Assembly (NCBI GenBank): GCA_047975325.1
Contig: JBKEDF010000086.1
Location: forward strand, 1-44,204
Length of the DNA stretch: 44,204 nucleotides
Direction: 5' to 3'
From: JBKEDF01 sp047975325
GTDB lineage: Bacteria; Pseudomonadota; Alphaproteobacteria; Rhodobacterales; Rhodobacteraceae
Within the stretch, counting starts at the first letter, position 1. Each line of letters opens with the position of its first letter. The translations under genes were made by a program, and so were the position numbers. Shown here in pieces: positions 22,348 through 30,760 of this stretch. The notes beneath the pieces were generated by a model, which worked only from the letters and a program-made list of their open reading frames with translations, made no database searches and was not told the origin of the DNA.

Positions 22348-24030
22348 TCAGTCCTGATCGCCTTTCAGAGCGGCTCCGAGGATGTCGCCGAGGCTCGCAC
22401 CCGAATCGGAAGAACCGTATTGTTCGACGGCTTCCTTTTCTTCGGCGATCTCGCGGGCCTTGATCGACAGGCCCAGACGGCGGGTCTTGGAATCCACGTT
22501 GGTTACGCGGACATCGACCTTGTCACCGATCTGGAAACGTTCAGGGCGCTGCTCGGAACGATCGCGGCTCAGATCCGAACGGCGGATGAAAGACTTCATG
22601 CCGTTGTAATCCACCTCGATGCCGCCATCTTCGATCGCGGTCACTTCCACGGTGATGATGGAGCCACGTTTCACGCCGTCCACTGCGTCGGAGAACGTAT
22701 CGTCGCCCAGTGCCTTGATCGAGAGCGAGATCCGCTCCTTTTCGGTATCCACCTCGGTGACGGCGGCCTGAACCACATCGCCCTTGCGGTAGTTCTGGAT
22801 CGCGTCTTCGCCGCGCTGATCCCAGCTCAGGTCCGAAAGGTGAACCATCCCGTCGATATCGTTGTCGAGACCGACAAAAAGACCGAATTCGGTGATGTTC
22901 TTGACCTCGCCCTCGATGGTGGTTCCCACCGGATGGGTTTCGGCAAAGACTTCCCACGGATTGCGCATGGTCTGTTTCAGCCCAAGGCTGACACGGCGCT
23001 TGGCGCTGTCGATTTCCAGCACCATGACATCCACTTCCTGCGAGGTGGATACGATCTTGCCGGGATGGACGTTCTTTTTCGTCCAGGACATTTCCGAAAC
23101 ATGGACCAGGCCTTCGACGCCCGGCTCCAGTTCCACGAAAGCGCCGTAATCGGTGATATTGGTCACGCGGCCCTTGTGGACAGACCCCAGCGGATAGGAG
23201 CCTTCGACCGAATCCCAGGGATCGGACTGAAGCTGCTTCATGCCGAGGCTGATGCGATGGGTTTCCTTGTTGATCTTGATGACCTGAACCTTGACGGTCT
23301 CACCGATCGACAGGATTTCCGAGGGGTGATTGACCCGGCGCCAGGCCATGTCGGTGACGTGCAACAGCCCGTCGACACCGCCCAGATCCACGAAGGCGCC
23401 ATATTCGGTGATGTTCTTGACAACACCATCGACCGTCTGGCCTTCGGAAAGGTTGGCGATTACCTCGGCGCGCTGTTCGGCGCGGCTTTCTTCCAGGATG
23501 GCGCGACGTGACACGACGATATTGCCGCGGCGGCGGTCCATTTTCAGGATCTGGAAGGGTTGCTTCAATCCCATCAGCGGCCCGGCATCGCGCACGGGGC
23601 GCACATCAACCTGGCTGCCCGGCAGGAAGGCCACTGCCCCCCCCAGATCGACGGTGAAGCCGCCCTTGACGCGGCCAAAGATCGCGCCATCGACGCGGGC
23701 CTCATCGGCATAGGCTTTTTCCAGGCGATCCCAGGCTTCTTCCCGCTTGGCCTTGTCCCGGCTGATCTGGGCTTCGCCGCGGGCATTTTCCACGCGGTCC
23801 AGATAGACCTCAACCTCATCGCCAACCGCGATATCGGGGGCTTCGCCGGGATTTGCGAATTCCTTTAACTCGACACGGCCTTCCATCTTGTAGCCGACAT
23901 CGATAATGGCCTGGCCCGCTTCGATCGCGATGACCTTGCCCTTGACCACCGTCCCTTCCTGGGGCGTGTCAATCTCGAAACTCTCGGCAAGGAGAGCTTC
24001 AAATTCTTCCATGGATGCTTTAGCGCACAT
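22348..24030 (-). CDS. rpsA: 30S ribosomal protein S1
   Basis: S1 binds mRNA and brings it to the 30S subunit. The 560-residue protein has six S1 (OB-fold) repeats, starting at about residues 25, 110, 195, 282, 369 and 456. The repeated core includes GVVKNITEYGAFVDLGGVDGLLHVTDMAW and GRVTNITDYGAFVELEPGVEGLVHVSEMSW-type strings. The N-terminus (SMEEFEALLAESFEIDTPQEGTVVKG) matches alphaproteobacterial S1. ATG 24030 has an AAAAGGA upstream. It has its own promoter in the 295-bp gap after cmk and a strong terminator at 22293-22323. Confidence 0.98.
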   Translation of the reverse strand: MCAKASMEEFEALLAESFEIDTPQEGTVVKGKVIAIEAGQAIIDVGYKMEGRVELKEFANPGEAPDIAVGDEVEVYLDRVENARGEAQISRDKAKREEAWDRLEKAYADEARVDGAIFGRVKGGFTVDLGGAVAFLPGSQVDVRPVRDAGPLMGLKQPFQILKMDRRRGNIVVSRRAILEESRAEQRAEVIANLSEGQTVDGVVKNITEYGAFVDLGGVDGLLHVTDMAWRRVNHPSEILSIGETVKVQVIKINKETHRISLGMKQLQSDPWDSVEGSYPLGSVHKGRVTNITDYGAFVELEPGVEGLVHVSEMSWTKKNVHPGKIVSTSQEVDVMVLEIDSAKRRVSLGLKQTMRNPWEVFAETHPVGTTIEGEVKNITEFGLFVGLDNDIDGMVHLSDLSWDQRGEDAIQNYRKGDVVQAAVTEVDTEKERISLSIKALGDDTFSDAVDGVKRGSIITVEVTAIEDGGIEVDYNGMKSFIRRSDLSRDRSEQRPERFQIGDKVDVRVTNVDSKTRRLGLSIKAREIAEEKEAVEQYGSSDSGASLGDILGAALKGDQD

Positions 24031-24165
24031 AAGTTTTCAGTTTCCTTTTCATGTCTTGTCACTGGCCAGACGGTTGGTTCCGCCGGTCTTTGCCATCCGT
24101 GTCCCTGATCTGCCCTCCCTTCGCGCAAACGCAAAGAGGGGCAACGCGGCCCCGGAATGGAGCGC

Positions 24166-24193
24166 CTATATCGGGATTACCTGGCAGAGGCAA
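24166..24193 (-). promoter_or_regulatory. Candidate promoter of rpsA
   Basis: On the minus strand TTGCCT (24193-24188) and ATATAG (24171-24166) are separated by 16 bp, about 135 bp upstream of the rpsA start. The long leader that results would suit autogenous control by S1. The match was made by eye. Confidence 0.42.
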
Positions 24194-24325
24194 GGAAAAG
24201 CGGGTCATTGGGCGGGGCTGACTGCCTTGCAATCGGGTGAAATCCGCCCGGTTGGCAATCTTTTGCCCGACGCCGCTGATCCTGCACGAAGGTATGATCA
24301 TCCATCCTGCGGATAGAACGGAGCG

Positions 24326-24919
24326 TCAGCGGTGCAGCCGTGCCTCGACGGCATCACAGGCCCGCGCGACGGATTCCTGGGTCGTCAGTTCCGAAGTGTC
24401 CAGCACCACGGCATCTTTTGCGGCCCGAAGCGGTGCATCCGCACGGCCCGCATCCCGCGCATCGCGTTCGTGCAATTGGGCCAGGATCTGTGCCTCATCT
24501 CCGCCAAGTTCCAGCCAGCGCCGATGCGCGCGTATTTCCGCGCTGGCGGTCACGAACAGTTTCACCTCCGCTTCGGGGCAGATGACCGTGCCGATATCGC
24601 GCCCGTCCAGGACTGCGCCCCCCGGTTGTCTTGCGAAACGGCGCTGGAAGGTTACCAGGGCTGCCCGCACCTCGGCAATTGCGGCAACCTTGCTTGCGGC
24701 CTGCCCGGCCGCCATGCTTCGCAGATCAGGTCGTTCCAGATCTTCCGGCTGCAGGCCCCGGGCGGCCGCGACGGGATCATCCCCCATCATTCCGACTGCC
24801 CGATATAGCAGCCCCGTATCAAGATGGGCGAAACCGAAACGTGTTGCGATGGCCCGTGCTATCGTGCCTTTTCCGGCGGCTGCCGGCCCGTCGATTGCTG
24901 CCGTGAATGCCTTTTCCAT
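24326..24919 (-). CDS. cmk: Cytidylate kinase
   Basis: Cmk phosphorylates CMP and dCMP with ATP. The 197-residue protein begins MEKAFTAAIDGPAAAGKGTI, with the P-loop GPAAAGKGT at about residues 11-19. It contains the NMP-binding strings HLDTGLLYRAVG and GRDIGTVICPEAEVKLFVTAS. ATG 24919 is preferred over an in-frame GTG/ATG upstream because family proteins begin a few residues before the P-loop. It starts 10 bp after the aroA stop, so aroA and cmk are probably co-transcribed and coupled, a common pair in bacteria. Confidence 0.95.
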   Translation of the reverse strand: MEKAFTAAIDGPAAAGKGTIARAIATRFGFAHLDTGLLYRAVGMMGDDPVAAARGLQPEDLERPDLRSMAAGQAASKVAAIAEVRAALVTFQRRFARQPGGAVLDGRDIGTVICPEAEVKLFVTASAEIRAHRRWLELGGDEAQILAQLHERDARDAGRADAPLRAAKDAVVLDTSELTTQESVARACDAVEARLHR

Positions 24920-24929
24920 GGGGGTGTTC

Positions 24930-26276
24930 TTACTGTCGCTCCAGTCTTGCGCCAAGCCCCGCCATCAACCCTTCGAAAACCGGAAAGGAGGTCAGGATCG
25001 GGCTGGCATCATCCACCGAGACCGGGTTTTGCGCCGCCAGTCCCGCCACCAGAAAGCTCATGGCGATCCGATGATCGAGATGGGATGCACAGGTGGCGCC
25101 GCCCGGCATGCCGCCCGCGCCGCGCCCCTCCACGATCAGGATGTCTTCCTCTTCCTCCACCGTGATTCCGCAGGCCTCAAGCCCCCGCGCCATGGCGTCG
25201 ATCCGGTCGCTTTCCTTGACACGCAATTCCTTTACCCCGCGCATCACCGTCCGCCCTTCCGCGAAGGCGGCAATGACCGACAGGATGGGGTATTCATCGA
25301 TCATTGAAGGCGCGCGTTCGGGCGGCACGTCCACGCCTTTCAGCCCTGCGGAAAACCGGACGCGCAGGTCGGCAACCGGTTCCCCGCCTTCTTCGCGGGG
25401 GTTTTCAAAGGCAATATCCGCCCCCATCTCCACCAGAGTGGTATAAAGCCCGTTGCGTGTCGGATTCTGGCTTACGCCAGGTACGAAAACTTCGGAACCC
25501 TCCACGATCAGCGCGGCGCAGACGGGAAAGGCCGCCGATGACGGATCGCGCGGAACCGCCACTGATTGCGGGCGTAGCTCCGGTTGGCCGCGAAGCGTGA
25601 TGACCTGTCCTTCGCCCTGTGGCACGACCGAAATTTCCGCACCGAATCCGCGCAGCATGCGTTCGGTATGATCGCGCGTTGCCTGTCTTTCGACCACGAC
25701 GGTTTCGCCGGGTGTATTGAGCCCCGCCAGCAGTACCGCAGATTTCACCTGGGCCGAGGCCACGGGCGGCGTATAGTGTACGGGAACTGGGTTTTCCGCG
25801 CCGATTACCGTCATTGGCAGGCGCCCGCCCTGACGGCCAAAGGCCTGTGCCCCGAAAAGCGCCAGCGGATCCGTCACCCGGCCCATCGGGCGTTTGCGCA
25901 GGCTTGCATCACCGGTAAAGACCGCCGTGACCGGCGTTGTTGCCATTGCACCCATGACCAGGCGCACGCCGGTGCCGGAGTTGCCGCAATCGATGACCTC
26001 TTCCGGTTCACGAAACCCGCCTACACCCACACCATGAACGAACCATTCCCCCGGTCCCGACCGGGTGATTTCCGCGCCAAAGGCCCGCATAGCCTTTGCG
26101 GTATCCAGAACGTCCTGACCTTCAAGCAGCCCCGTAATCCGTGTTTCACCCACTGCCATCGCGCCAAGGATCAGTGCCCGATGGCTGATCGATTTGTCGC
26201 CGGGCACCTCGGCATTCCCTTTCAGGGGGGCGGAGCGGTGGGCGGTCATTGGCTGGACGGCGCCATGGGCGGACAT
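24930..26276 (-). CDS. aroA: 3-phosphoshikimate 1-carboxyvinyltransferase (EPSP synthase)
   Basis: AroA adds enolpyruvate from PEP to shikimate-3-phosphate in the shikimate pathway. The 448-residue protein shows VPGDKSISHRALILGA near the N-terminus, GNSGTGVRLVMGAMAT (phosphate/PEP loop), the string RDPSSAAFPVCAALIV, and DEYPILSVIAAFAEG with the active-site Asp-Glu. It belongs with the alphaproteobacterial EPSPS group, several members of which are class II and glyphosate-tolerant. ATG 26276 was chosen because AAGGAG lies 8 bp upstream; the frame stays open to 26420 without family support. The gap to the DUF1523 gene upstream is 119 bp, so an upstream operon may read through. Confidence 0.95.
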   Translation of the reverse strand: MSAHGAVQPMTAHRSAPLKGNAEVPGDKSISHRALILGAMAVGETRITGLLEGQDVLDTAKAMRAFGAEITRSGPGEWFVHGVGVGGFREPEEVIDCGNSGTGVRLVMGAMATTPVTAVFTGDASLRKRPMGRVTDPLALFGAQAFGRQGGRLPMTVIGAENPVPVHYTPPVASAQVKSAVLLAGLNTPGETVVVERQATRDHTERMLRGFGAEISVVPQGEGQVITLRGQPELRPQSVAVPRDPSSAAFPVCAALIVEGSEVFVPGVSQNPTRNGLYTTLVEMGADIAFENPREEGGEPVADLRVRFSAGLKGVDVPPERAPSMIDEYPILSVIAAFAEGRTVMRGVKELRVKESDRIDAMARGLEACGITVEEEEDILIVEGRGAGGMPGGATCASHLDHRIAMSFLVAGLAAQNPVSVDDASPILTSFPVFEGLMAGLGARLERQ

Positions 26277-26395
26277 TTCGGGCTCCTTCATTGCTTTGTC
26301 GCCTGATACCCCAAGCCTTCCGGTCCGTCCATGGGCGTTGGCTCGCGGCAAGGGAAGGCTTTGCAATGCCGGTTTTCCGTCCCGATCAGGGTATG

Positions 26396-27046
26396 TCAGC
26401 GCCGCGGCTTGCTTTTCCAACTGTCAAGCCAGGCCTTCCAGCGCGCCCAGAGGCTGTCGGCCCGTGCATCCACCTCATCCATCGTGTCGCCGATCCTGTC
26501 CATTGCCGGGTCGATGGTTCTTTCACGAAATTGCGCCCACATCCGCCAGACAAGAAAAATCAATCCCGCAAGGCTGGTCAGGATAATGATATTGATCCAG
26601 GGAATGATCCGTGTATCCGGCCCTTCGACTTCCCAGAGCGAAACCGCATTGGGGAAGATCGTGAAGAATTCGTTGCGCCAGCCATAGTGCCGTATTGCCA
26701 CCCATCTGGGGGCCGCGGCGGTGGAAACGAGGTTTGACGCCTCTGCCTGAAGGTTGAAACTGTTGATTTTGAAATAGGGCGGCCAGCCCCATCCGGTATC
26801 CTGATTGCGATAGACCATGGGTTTGCCATTGGTCTGGAAAGTCTGGATGAAGAAGACATCATAATTTGACTGTGCGGCATTTCCCACTTCGGGTTCGGCC
26901 CAGAAAAGGGAATTTTCCCCGAAATCGATCCGCCGTGTTTCCGTCCCCACGACCCGCACGATATCAACCTGTGGCAGGTTATAGTGGAAAAAGACAATGG
27001 TCAGTATCGCCAGAAGTGACAGGAAGATCCATTTGACATAGCGCAT
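26396..27046 (-). CDS. DUF1523-family membrane protein
   Basis: This 216-residue protein has an N-terminal membrane helix (about residues 5-22, KWIFLSLLAILTIVFFHY), a conserved periplasmic region (QVDIVRVVGTETRR, then VFFIQTF and NQDTGWGWPPYFKINSFNLQ), a second helix at about 152-170 (IPWINIIILTSLAGLIFLVW) and a charged C-terminal tail with a long helix (RTIDPAMDRIGDTMDEVDAR). The pattern matches DUF1523, a family of unknown function found mainly in Rhodobacterales. It is the last gene of the operon that begins at 32974, 12 bp after the 88-residue membrane protein, and probably works with it. Confidence 0.85.
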   Translation of the reverse strand: MRYVKWIFLSLLAILTIVFFHYNLPQVDIVRVVGTETRRIDFGENSLFWAEPEVGNAAQSNYDVFFIQTFQTNGKPMVYRNQDTGWGWPPYFKINSFNLQAEASNLVSTAAAPRWVAIRHYGWRNEFFTIFPNAVSLWEVEGPDTRIIPWINIIILTSLAGLIFLVWRMWAQFRERTIDPAMDRIGDTMDEVDARADSLWARWKAWLDSWKSKPRR

Positions 27047-27058
27047 CGTGGGCAGTCC

Positions 27059-27325
27059 TCAGGCAAAATTCATGAAATAGACCAAGCCGATGATAATCGT
27101 CGTTGGAATGATATAGACGAGCCAGAGCAGCTTGTACCAAAGCCCTTTTGCATAGCTGGCCATACCGGATTCAATATAGTCGTCCCGTTGGCCCGGACCT
27201 TCGGCAAGATCCCATTCCTTTTCAAGTTCCTCGCGTCGCAGTGAACGCAGGTAGATTGAAAGCAGTACATAGAACACTGTCATCAGGATAAAGGCCACAA
27301 CGGCGAGACGGATCAATGCTCCCAT
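27059..27325 (-). CDS. Small two-pass membrane protein, unassigned
   Basis: I do not recognise a named family. The 88-residue protein has a hydrophobic N-terminal helix (about residues 5-28, LAVVAFILMTVFYVLLSIYL), a central charged stretch (RREELEKEWDLAEGPGQRDD) and a C-terminal helix (about 65-86, KLLWLVYIIPTTIIIGLVYFM). The charged middle part is probably cytoplasmic, placing both ends in the periplasm or membrane face. Its ATG overlaps the stop codon of the 452-residue gene by one base (TGATG), so expression is coupled. It could anchor the ATPase complex encoded upstream to the membrane; that is inference. Confidence 0.8.
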   Translation of the reverse strand: MGALIRLAVVAFILMTVFYVLLSIYLRSLRREELEKEWDLAEGPGQRDDYIESGMASYAKGLWYKLLWLVYIIPTTIIIGLVYFMNFA

Positions 27326-28683
27326 CAGCTTCGTTTCCTCAAGGCACCCCAGGGGCCGACCAGGCTGACCATGGAGGGGCTGGGTTTGGGTTCGGGGCGC
27401 TCGGTCTCATCCATGCCGGGCTCGGGGCCGAAAAGGGCGTTGCGGGCGCCCGCCTTGTCTACCTGATATTCCCGTTCGAGAAAATTCGCGACATATTGGC
27501 GTTTGCGATCCGACCAAGTGGCATAGGAGGTATAGAACAGCTCCTTATGGGTGATGAAAAGCTGCCGGACATCCAAAGGTGCCAATTGGCTCAGTAACAT
27601 GTTCACCAGATCGCGGTCGGCATGTGCGCGTGCGCGCAGGGTATAGAAATAGGCGGGATGTTCCGAGGTGATGCGCGGCCAGTCGCCGCCGCCTTCAACC
27701 CAGGACAGGAGCCGTGCGAGCCCCTTGAATTCGGCGGGCAGTGCCGTACCAAGGCGATGCGCGATCTTGCGCAGGTCATTGCGGGTCGCATTGCCAAGGT
27801 CGATATCCAGGGTGTCGGCCGCATCCACAAGGATGAAATCCATCTTCTGGCGCAACACGGCCCCGGCATTCATGCCACGTGCCTTGACGATGGGTTCAAC
27901 CAGCCCGTTCTTTTCCAGCCATGAGGCAATCCAGTTGCGATCCTGCAAATCCATTACCTGATCCACCGGAAGCTGCCCCAATGTCTTTTTCGAGGCGACG
28001 GAAACCACCCCCGGTACCCGCATGCCCCGAAAGATATAGAGCCCGCCGAAATGTGCGGTCCAGAAATTGGCCTGTTCGAAACCCATTTTCGGCAGCGCGA
28101 TCGGTATCCGCGTCACATCGCCGGTACGTTTTGCGAGGGTGATCATCTCGGCAATCAGCACATCGTCCTGCCAGCCATCGGGTTCCTTGCGGAAACGTTC
28201 GATCATCTGGCCAAGCCGTGCGGCATCGGCGACATGACCACCGATCGTATCGGCCTCGATGGTGATATTGCGGATATCCAAAAGTCGTGCGGCATTTGTT
28301 GCCTCATAGACCGAATTCGCCAATTCCCCCGCCACGGCATCGCGGGCGGTCAGGGCAAAAAGCTGCGTCTCATTGGCATTGATGAACTGCCGCAATATGC
28401 CCCGGGAGGTGGAAAATTTCGCATGAAGCAATGGCGCGGTCTTTTGTGCCGTGCTCAGCAGAATGAATTGCCGGTTGCAGCCATTGGGATTGAGGTAAAG
28501 CGGATCGCCCAGTTCATCCCCTATTTCGGGGGAATAGCCGGAAATATCGATATGAAAATCCTTCAGCGTGGTTTCCCGGCCCGTCAGAGCCTTGAGCGCG
28601 CGATTATAACGTTCGATCAGCGCGGGTGAGGATACCTCCACCAGATTGCCGAACATCAGGCCCTTTTCGATGAGGCGCTTCAT
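27325..28683 (-). CDS. Conserved protein of the AAA+ operon (possibly DUF6638)
   Basis: This soluble 452-residue protein has no membrane segment or signal peptide. It begins MKRLIEKGLMFGNLVEVSSP and has conserved-looking strings such as NPNGCNRQFILLS, LPKMGFEQANFWTAHFGGLYIF and FITHKELFYTSYATWSDRKRQYV. The C-terminal 40 residues are proline-rich and charged (ETERPEPKPSPS). From memory it resembles a Rhodobacterales family catalogued as DUF6638, but I cannot confirm this. Its start shares an ATGA overlap with a 47-codon ORF, and its stop overlaps the start of the 88-residue membrane gene. No catalytic motif is evident. Function unknown; an adaptor or substrate-recognition role for the ATPase is possible. 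Confidence 0.78.
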   Translation of the reverse strand: MKRLIEKGLMFGNLVEVSSPALIERYNRALKALTGRETTLKDFHIDISGYSPEIGDELGDPLYLNPNGCNRQFILLSTAQKTAPLLHAKFSTSRGILRQFINANETQLFALTARDAVAGELANSVYEATNAARLLDIRNITIEADTIGGHVADAARLGQMIERFRKEPDGWQDDVLIAEMITLAKRTGDVTRIPIALPKMGFEQANFWTAHFGGLYIFRGMRVPGVVSVASKKTLGQLPVDQVMDLQDRNWIASWLEKNGLVEPIVKARGMNAGAVLRQKMDFILVDAADTLDIDLGNATRNDLRKIAHRLGTALPAEFKGLARLLSWVEGGGDWPRITSEHPAYFYTLRARAHADRDLVNMLLSQLAPLDVRQLFITHKELFYTSYATWSDRKRQYVANFLEREYQVDKAGARNALFGPEPGMDETERPEPKPSPSMVSLVGPWGALRKRS

Positions 28684-28823
28684 GCGGTTTCACCTTTCCC
28701 GCCCGCGATGGCGGCAGGGGATATCCTGAGGTGGCCGCCGATCGGGAAAAATGCCATCCCCCCCGACAAGACAGGATAGTGCCGCCGTAATATCCGTTTC
28801 CACCCGGGCATGGTTCGGATCAT
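28680..28823 (-). CDS. Small ORF of 47 codons linking the AAA+ gene to the next gene
   Basis: The gap between the AAA+ stop and the next start is filled by an uninterrupted 47-codon frame, which begins MIRTMPGWKRILRRHYPVL and ends AGGKGETA. Its ATG overlaps the AAA+ stop codon as ATGA (28823-28820), and its stop overlaps the next start codon as ATGA (28683-28680). The N-terminal half is basic (KRILRRHY); the middle is hydrophobic (GGMAFFPIGGHLRI). Two perfect four-base couplings at both ends are hard to get by chance and argue for translation, either of a real micro-protein or of a coupling leader. No family is recognised. Confidence 0.5.
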   Translation of the reverse strand: MIRTMPGWKRILRRHYPVLSGGMAFFPIGGHLRISPAAIAGGKGETA

Positions 28824-30751
28824 GACGGTTTTCCTGCCAGATAGCGCCGCTTGGCTTCTTCCTGTCGTTCGAAGTCGCGGACCATGTTTTCGATTGCCAC
28901 CTCGTCCGATTTGTCGGCATATCGGAATTCGCTGTCGGCATAGCGGTTGATTTCCTGGATCACCATTTCCACGGTGATCTTCCGGGTCATGTCCCGGATC
29001 ATTGAAAGCTTTTCCTCATAGGGTTTGAAAAGGAAAAGATCGGGGTTTTCCACCCATTCGTCGGGCAGTTCGAAATCCATCGCGCGGACCTTCACCGCAT
29101 CGGTGATATTCTTGATCGCGCGACCGGTGAAACGGGGGTCGGCTTCCTGGATCGCTTTCAGGTAGGTTCCGAGTTTTGTCAATGTATCCAGCGGGCCGAT
29201 CCGATCTGCCACCTTGTCCCATACCGTCATCAGGGCGTCCTCATGTGGGCGAGCATGGGCCTCGAAGCTCCGGGAAACCGCGCGTTTTATTTCCTGTGCG
29301 GCAAAAAGTTCATGTTCCCCCAGCGGGATTTCATGATTCTTGCCCATCAGGAGCGCGAGGATATCGATATAATCCTCCCGGCTTTGGGGGCCATCGACCA
29401 GAAACCGCGCGCCGGCCCGTTGGCGCAGCGCGTCATCCACATTCTCGGGGAAGTTCGAAAACATCCCGAAGGTGCAATTGCCGCGCACCACGGTATTGGC
29501 CCCGGCGAAGGCCTCCATGAAAACGGCTGTCACTTCCTGCTGGCCCGCGCTTGATTGCCGATCGCCGCGTTTGCCCGCGATCTGGTCGATATCGTCGATT
29601 GTACCAAAGCCGATCACCGCGGGGTCCAGTACATTGGAAATGAAAGCCTTGGCATTCTGCCCTGATTTGCCCTGATAGCTGTCAATCTGGTCGATGGAGA
29701 AATTCTGATAGCGGAAGGGGTAACCTGCCACCTGACAGTAATCGTTCAAAAGCCCCGCCATCATCTGGATCAGCGTGGTTTTCCCCGTTCCCGGTGCGCC
29801 ATCCCCCATGAAGGTAAAAATGAACCCGCCCAGTTCGGCAAAGGGGTTGAGCTTACGGTCGAAATCATAGGCCATCAGCATCTTGGCCAGTCGCAATGCC
29901 TGATATTTTGCAATATGGTTGCCCACGACTTCATTGGGTTTCTTGAAGCTCATGGTCAGGACGGACCCCTTGGCCGTCCGGGCGGGGGTAAAGCCCGAAA
30001 GCGTCAGATCATCGGCCTCTACCCGCCAGCTTGCGCCGCCATAGGCGGCGGTGCGGGGTGTGGCTTCGGCCCGTGCGGCGGTCTTTTCCATAAGCTGTTC
30101 GGCAAAGCCCGCAATGGTGGCAATCAGGCGCGGCTCATCATCGGCCAGGGTGGCAATATCCTGGTCAAGTTCCCACAGCGCACCTTGCAGGGCCAGGGGG
30201 GCATTATCGGTCAGTACCTCCTCGACATCGCCGATTTCCACCGTTACCTCGCCCAGATGCGGTGCGATCAGGAAAGCGGTGGCATTGGCGAAGGCATGCA
30301 GGACGACCAGTGCCTCGGCAGACAGAAGTTCGGTAAACTCGGCCCGGCGCGTATCGGGAAGCCGCCCTTCCAGATTGGCTTTCTTCAGTTCCACCAGTCC
30401 GGTCAGTTCGGAATACCCTTCGCCCATTGCCAGCGCGATCCCAAGCGCCCGGCGCAGTGAATTGAGCGCCGCAGCCTGAAGTGGCGAAAGGAGGCCATCG
30501 GACAGGCCCTCCACCCGTTCCATCAACCGAACCCCACCCGGGCGCACGGTGGAACGGGTGACCAGACCCGGTGTGGTGGAACGAAACCTGCCCCGCACGC
30601 CGATACCCGGCGACCGTTCCGGCGTTGCCGTCTCGGCCGGTTTTGCCAGTCGCGGGGCGTGATCGAAGCCGTTCAGCAGATCGAGGGCCGCTGCATAATG
30701 GCTACGGATTTCCTCTTCGCGAAGCTCCATCGTGTCACGCGGTGTGCTCAT
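28820..30751 (-). CDS. AAA+ ATPase of an uncharacterised operon
   Basis: This is a 643-residue soluble protein. Residues 1-270 are mostly helical, with a basic linker (RFRSTTPGLVTRSTVRPGGV, 55-74) and no recognised domain. The AAA+ module spans about 305-480: Walker A GDGAPGTGKTT (316-326), Walker B-like GFGTIDDIDQI (381-391) with Asp386-Asp387, sensor-1 region GMFSNFP (429-435), and an SRH-like helix DDALRQRAGARF with Arg443, Arg445 and Arg449 as candidate arginine fingers. A helical C-terminal region follows. All ATPase residues needed for hydrolysis seem present. ATG 30751 has GAGGG at 5-bp spacing. It is probably an oligomeric ring ATPase acting with its operon partners; substrate unknown. 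Confidence 0.88.
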   Translation of the reverse strand: MSTPRDTMELREEEIRSHYAAALDLLNGFDHAPRLAKPAETATPERSPGIGVRGRFRSTTPGLVTRSTVRPGGVRLMERVEGLSDGLLSPLQAAALNSLRRALGIALAMGEGYSELTGLVELKKANLEGRLPDTRRAEFTELLSAEALVVLHAFANATAFLIAPHLGEVTVEIGDVEEVLTDNAPLALQGALWELDQDIATLADDEPRLIATIAGFAEQLMEKTAARAEATPRTAAYGGASWRVEADDLTLSGFTPARTAKGSVLTMSFKKPNEVVGNHIAKYQALRLAKMLMAYDFDRKLNPFAELGGFIFTFMGDGAPGTGKTTLIQMMAGLLNDYCQVAGYPFRYQNFSIDQIDSYQGKSGQNAKAFISNVLDPAVIGFGTIDDIDQIAGKRGDRQSSAGQQEVTAVFMEAFAGANTVVRGNCTFGMFSNFPENVDDALRQRAGARFLVDGPQSREDYIDILALLMGKNHEIPLGEHELFAAQEIKRAVSRSFEAHARPHEDALMTVWDKVADRIGPLDTLTKLGTYLKAIQEADPRFTGRAIKNITDAVKVRAMDFELPDEWVENPDLFLFKPYEEKLSMIRDMTRKITVEMVIQEINRYADSEFRYADKSDEVAIENMVRDFERQEEAKRRYLAGKPS

Positions 30752-30760
30752 CGTTCCCTC

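Noticed and set aside
22279..23511. Long open frame (410 codons) on the plus strand
   Set aside because: It lies fully antisense to rpsA, mirrors its codon pattern, has no ribosome binding site and no family likeness.
24237..25307. Long plus-strand frame (356 codons) across the cmk/aroA region
   Set aside because: It is antisense to two clear genes and has the serine/arginine-rich composition typical of a reverse-strand shadow.
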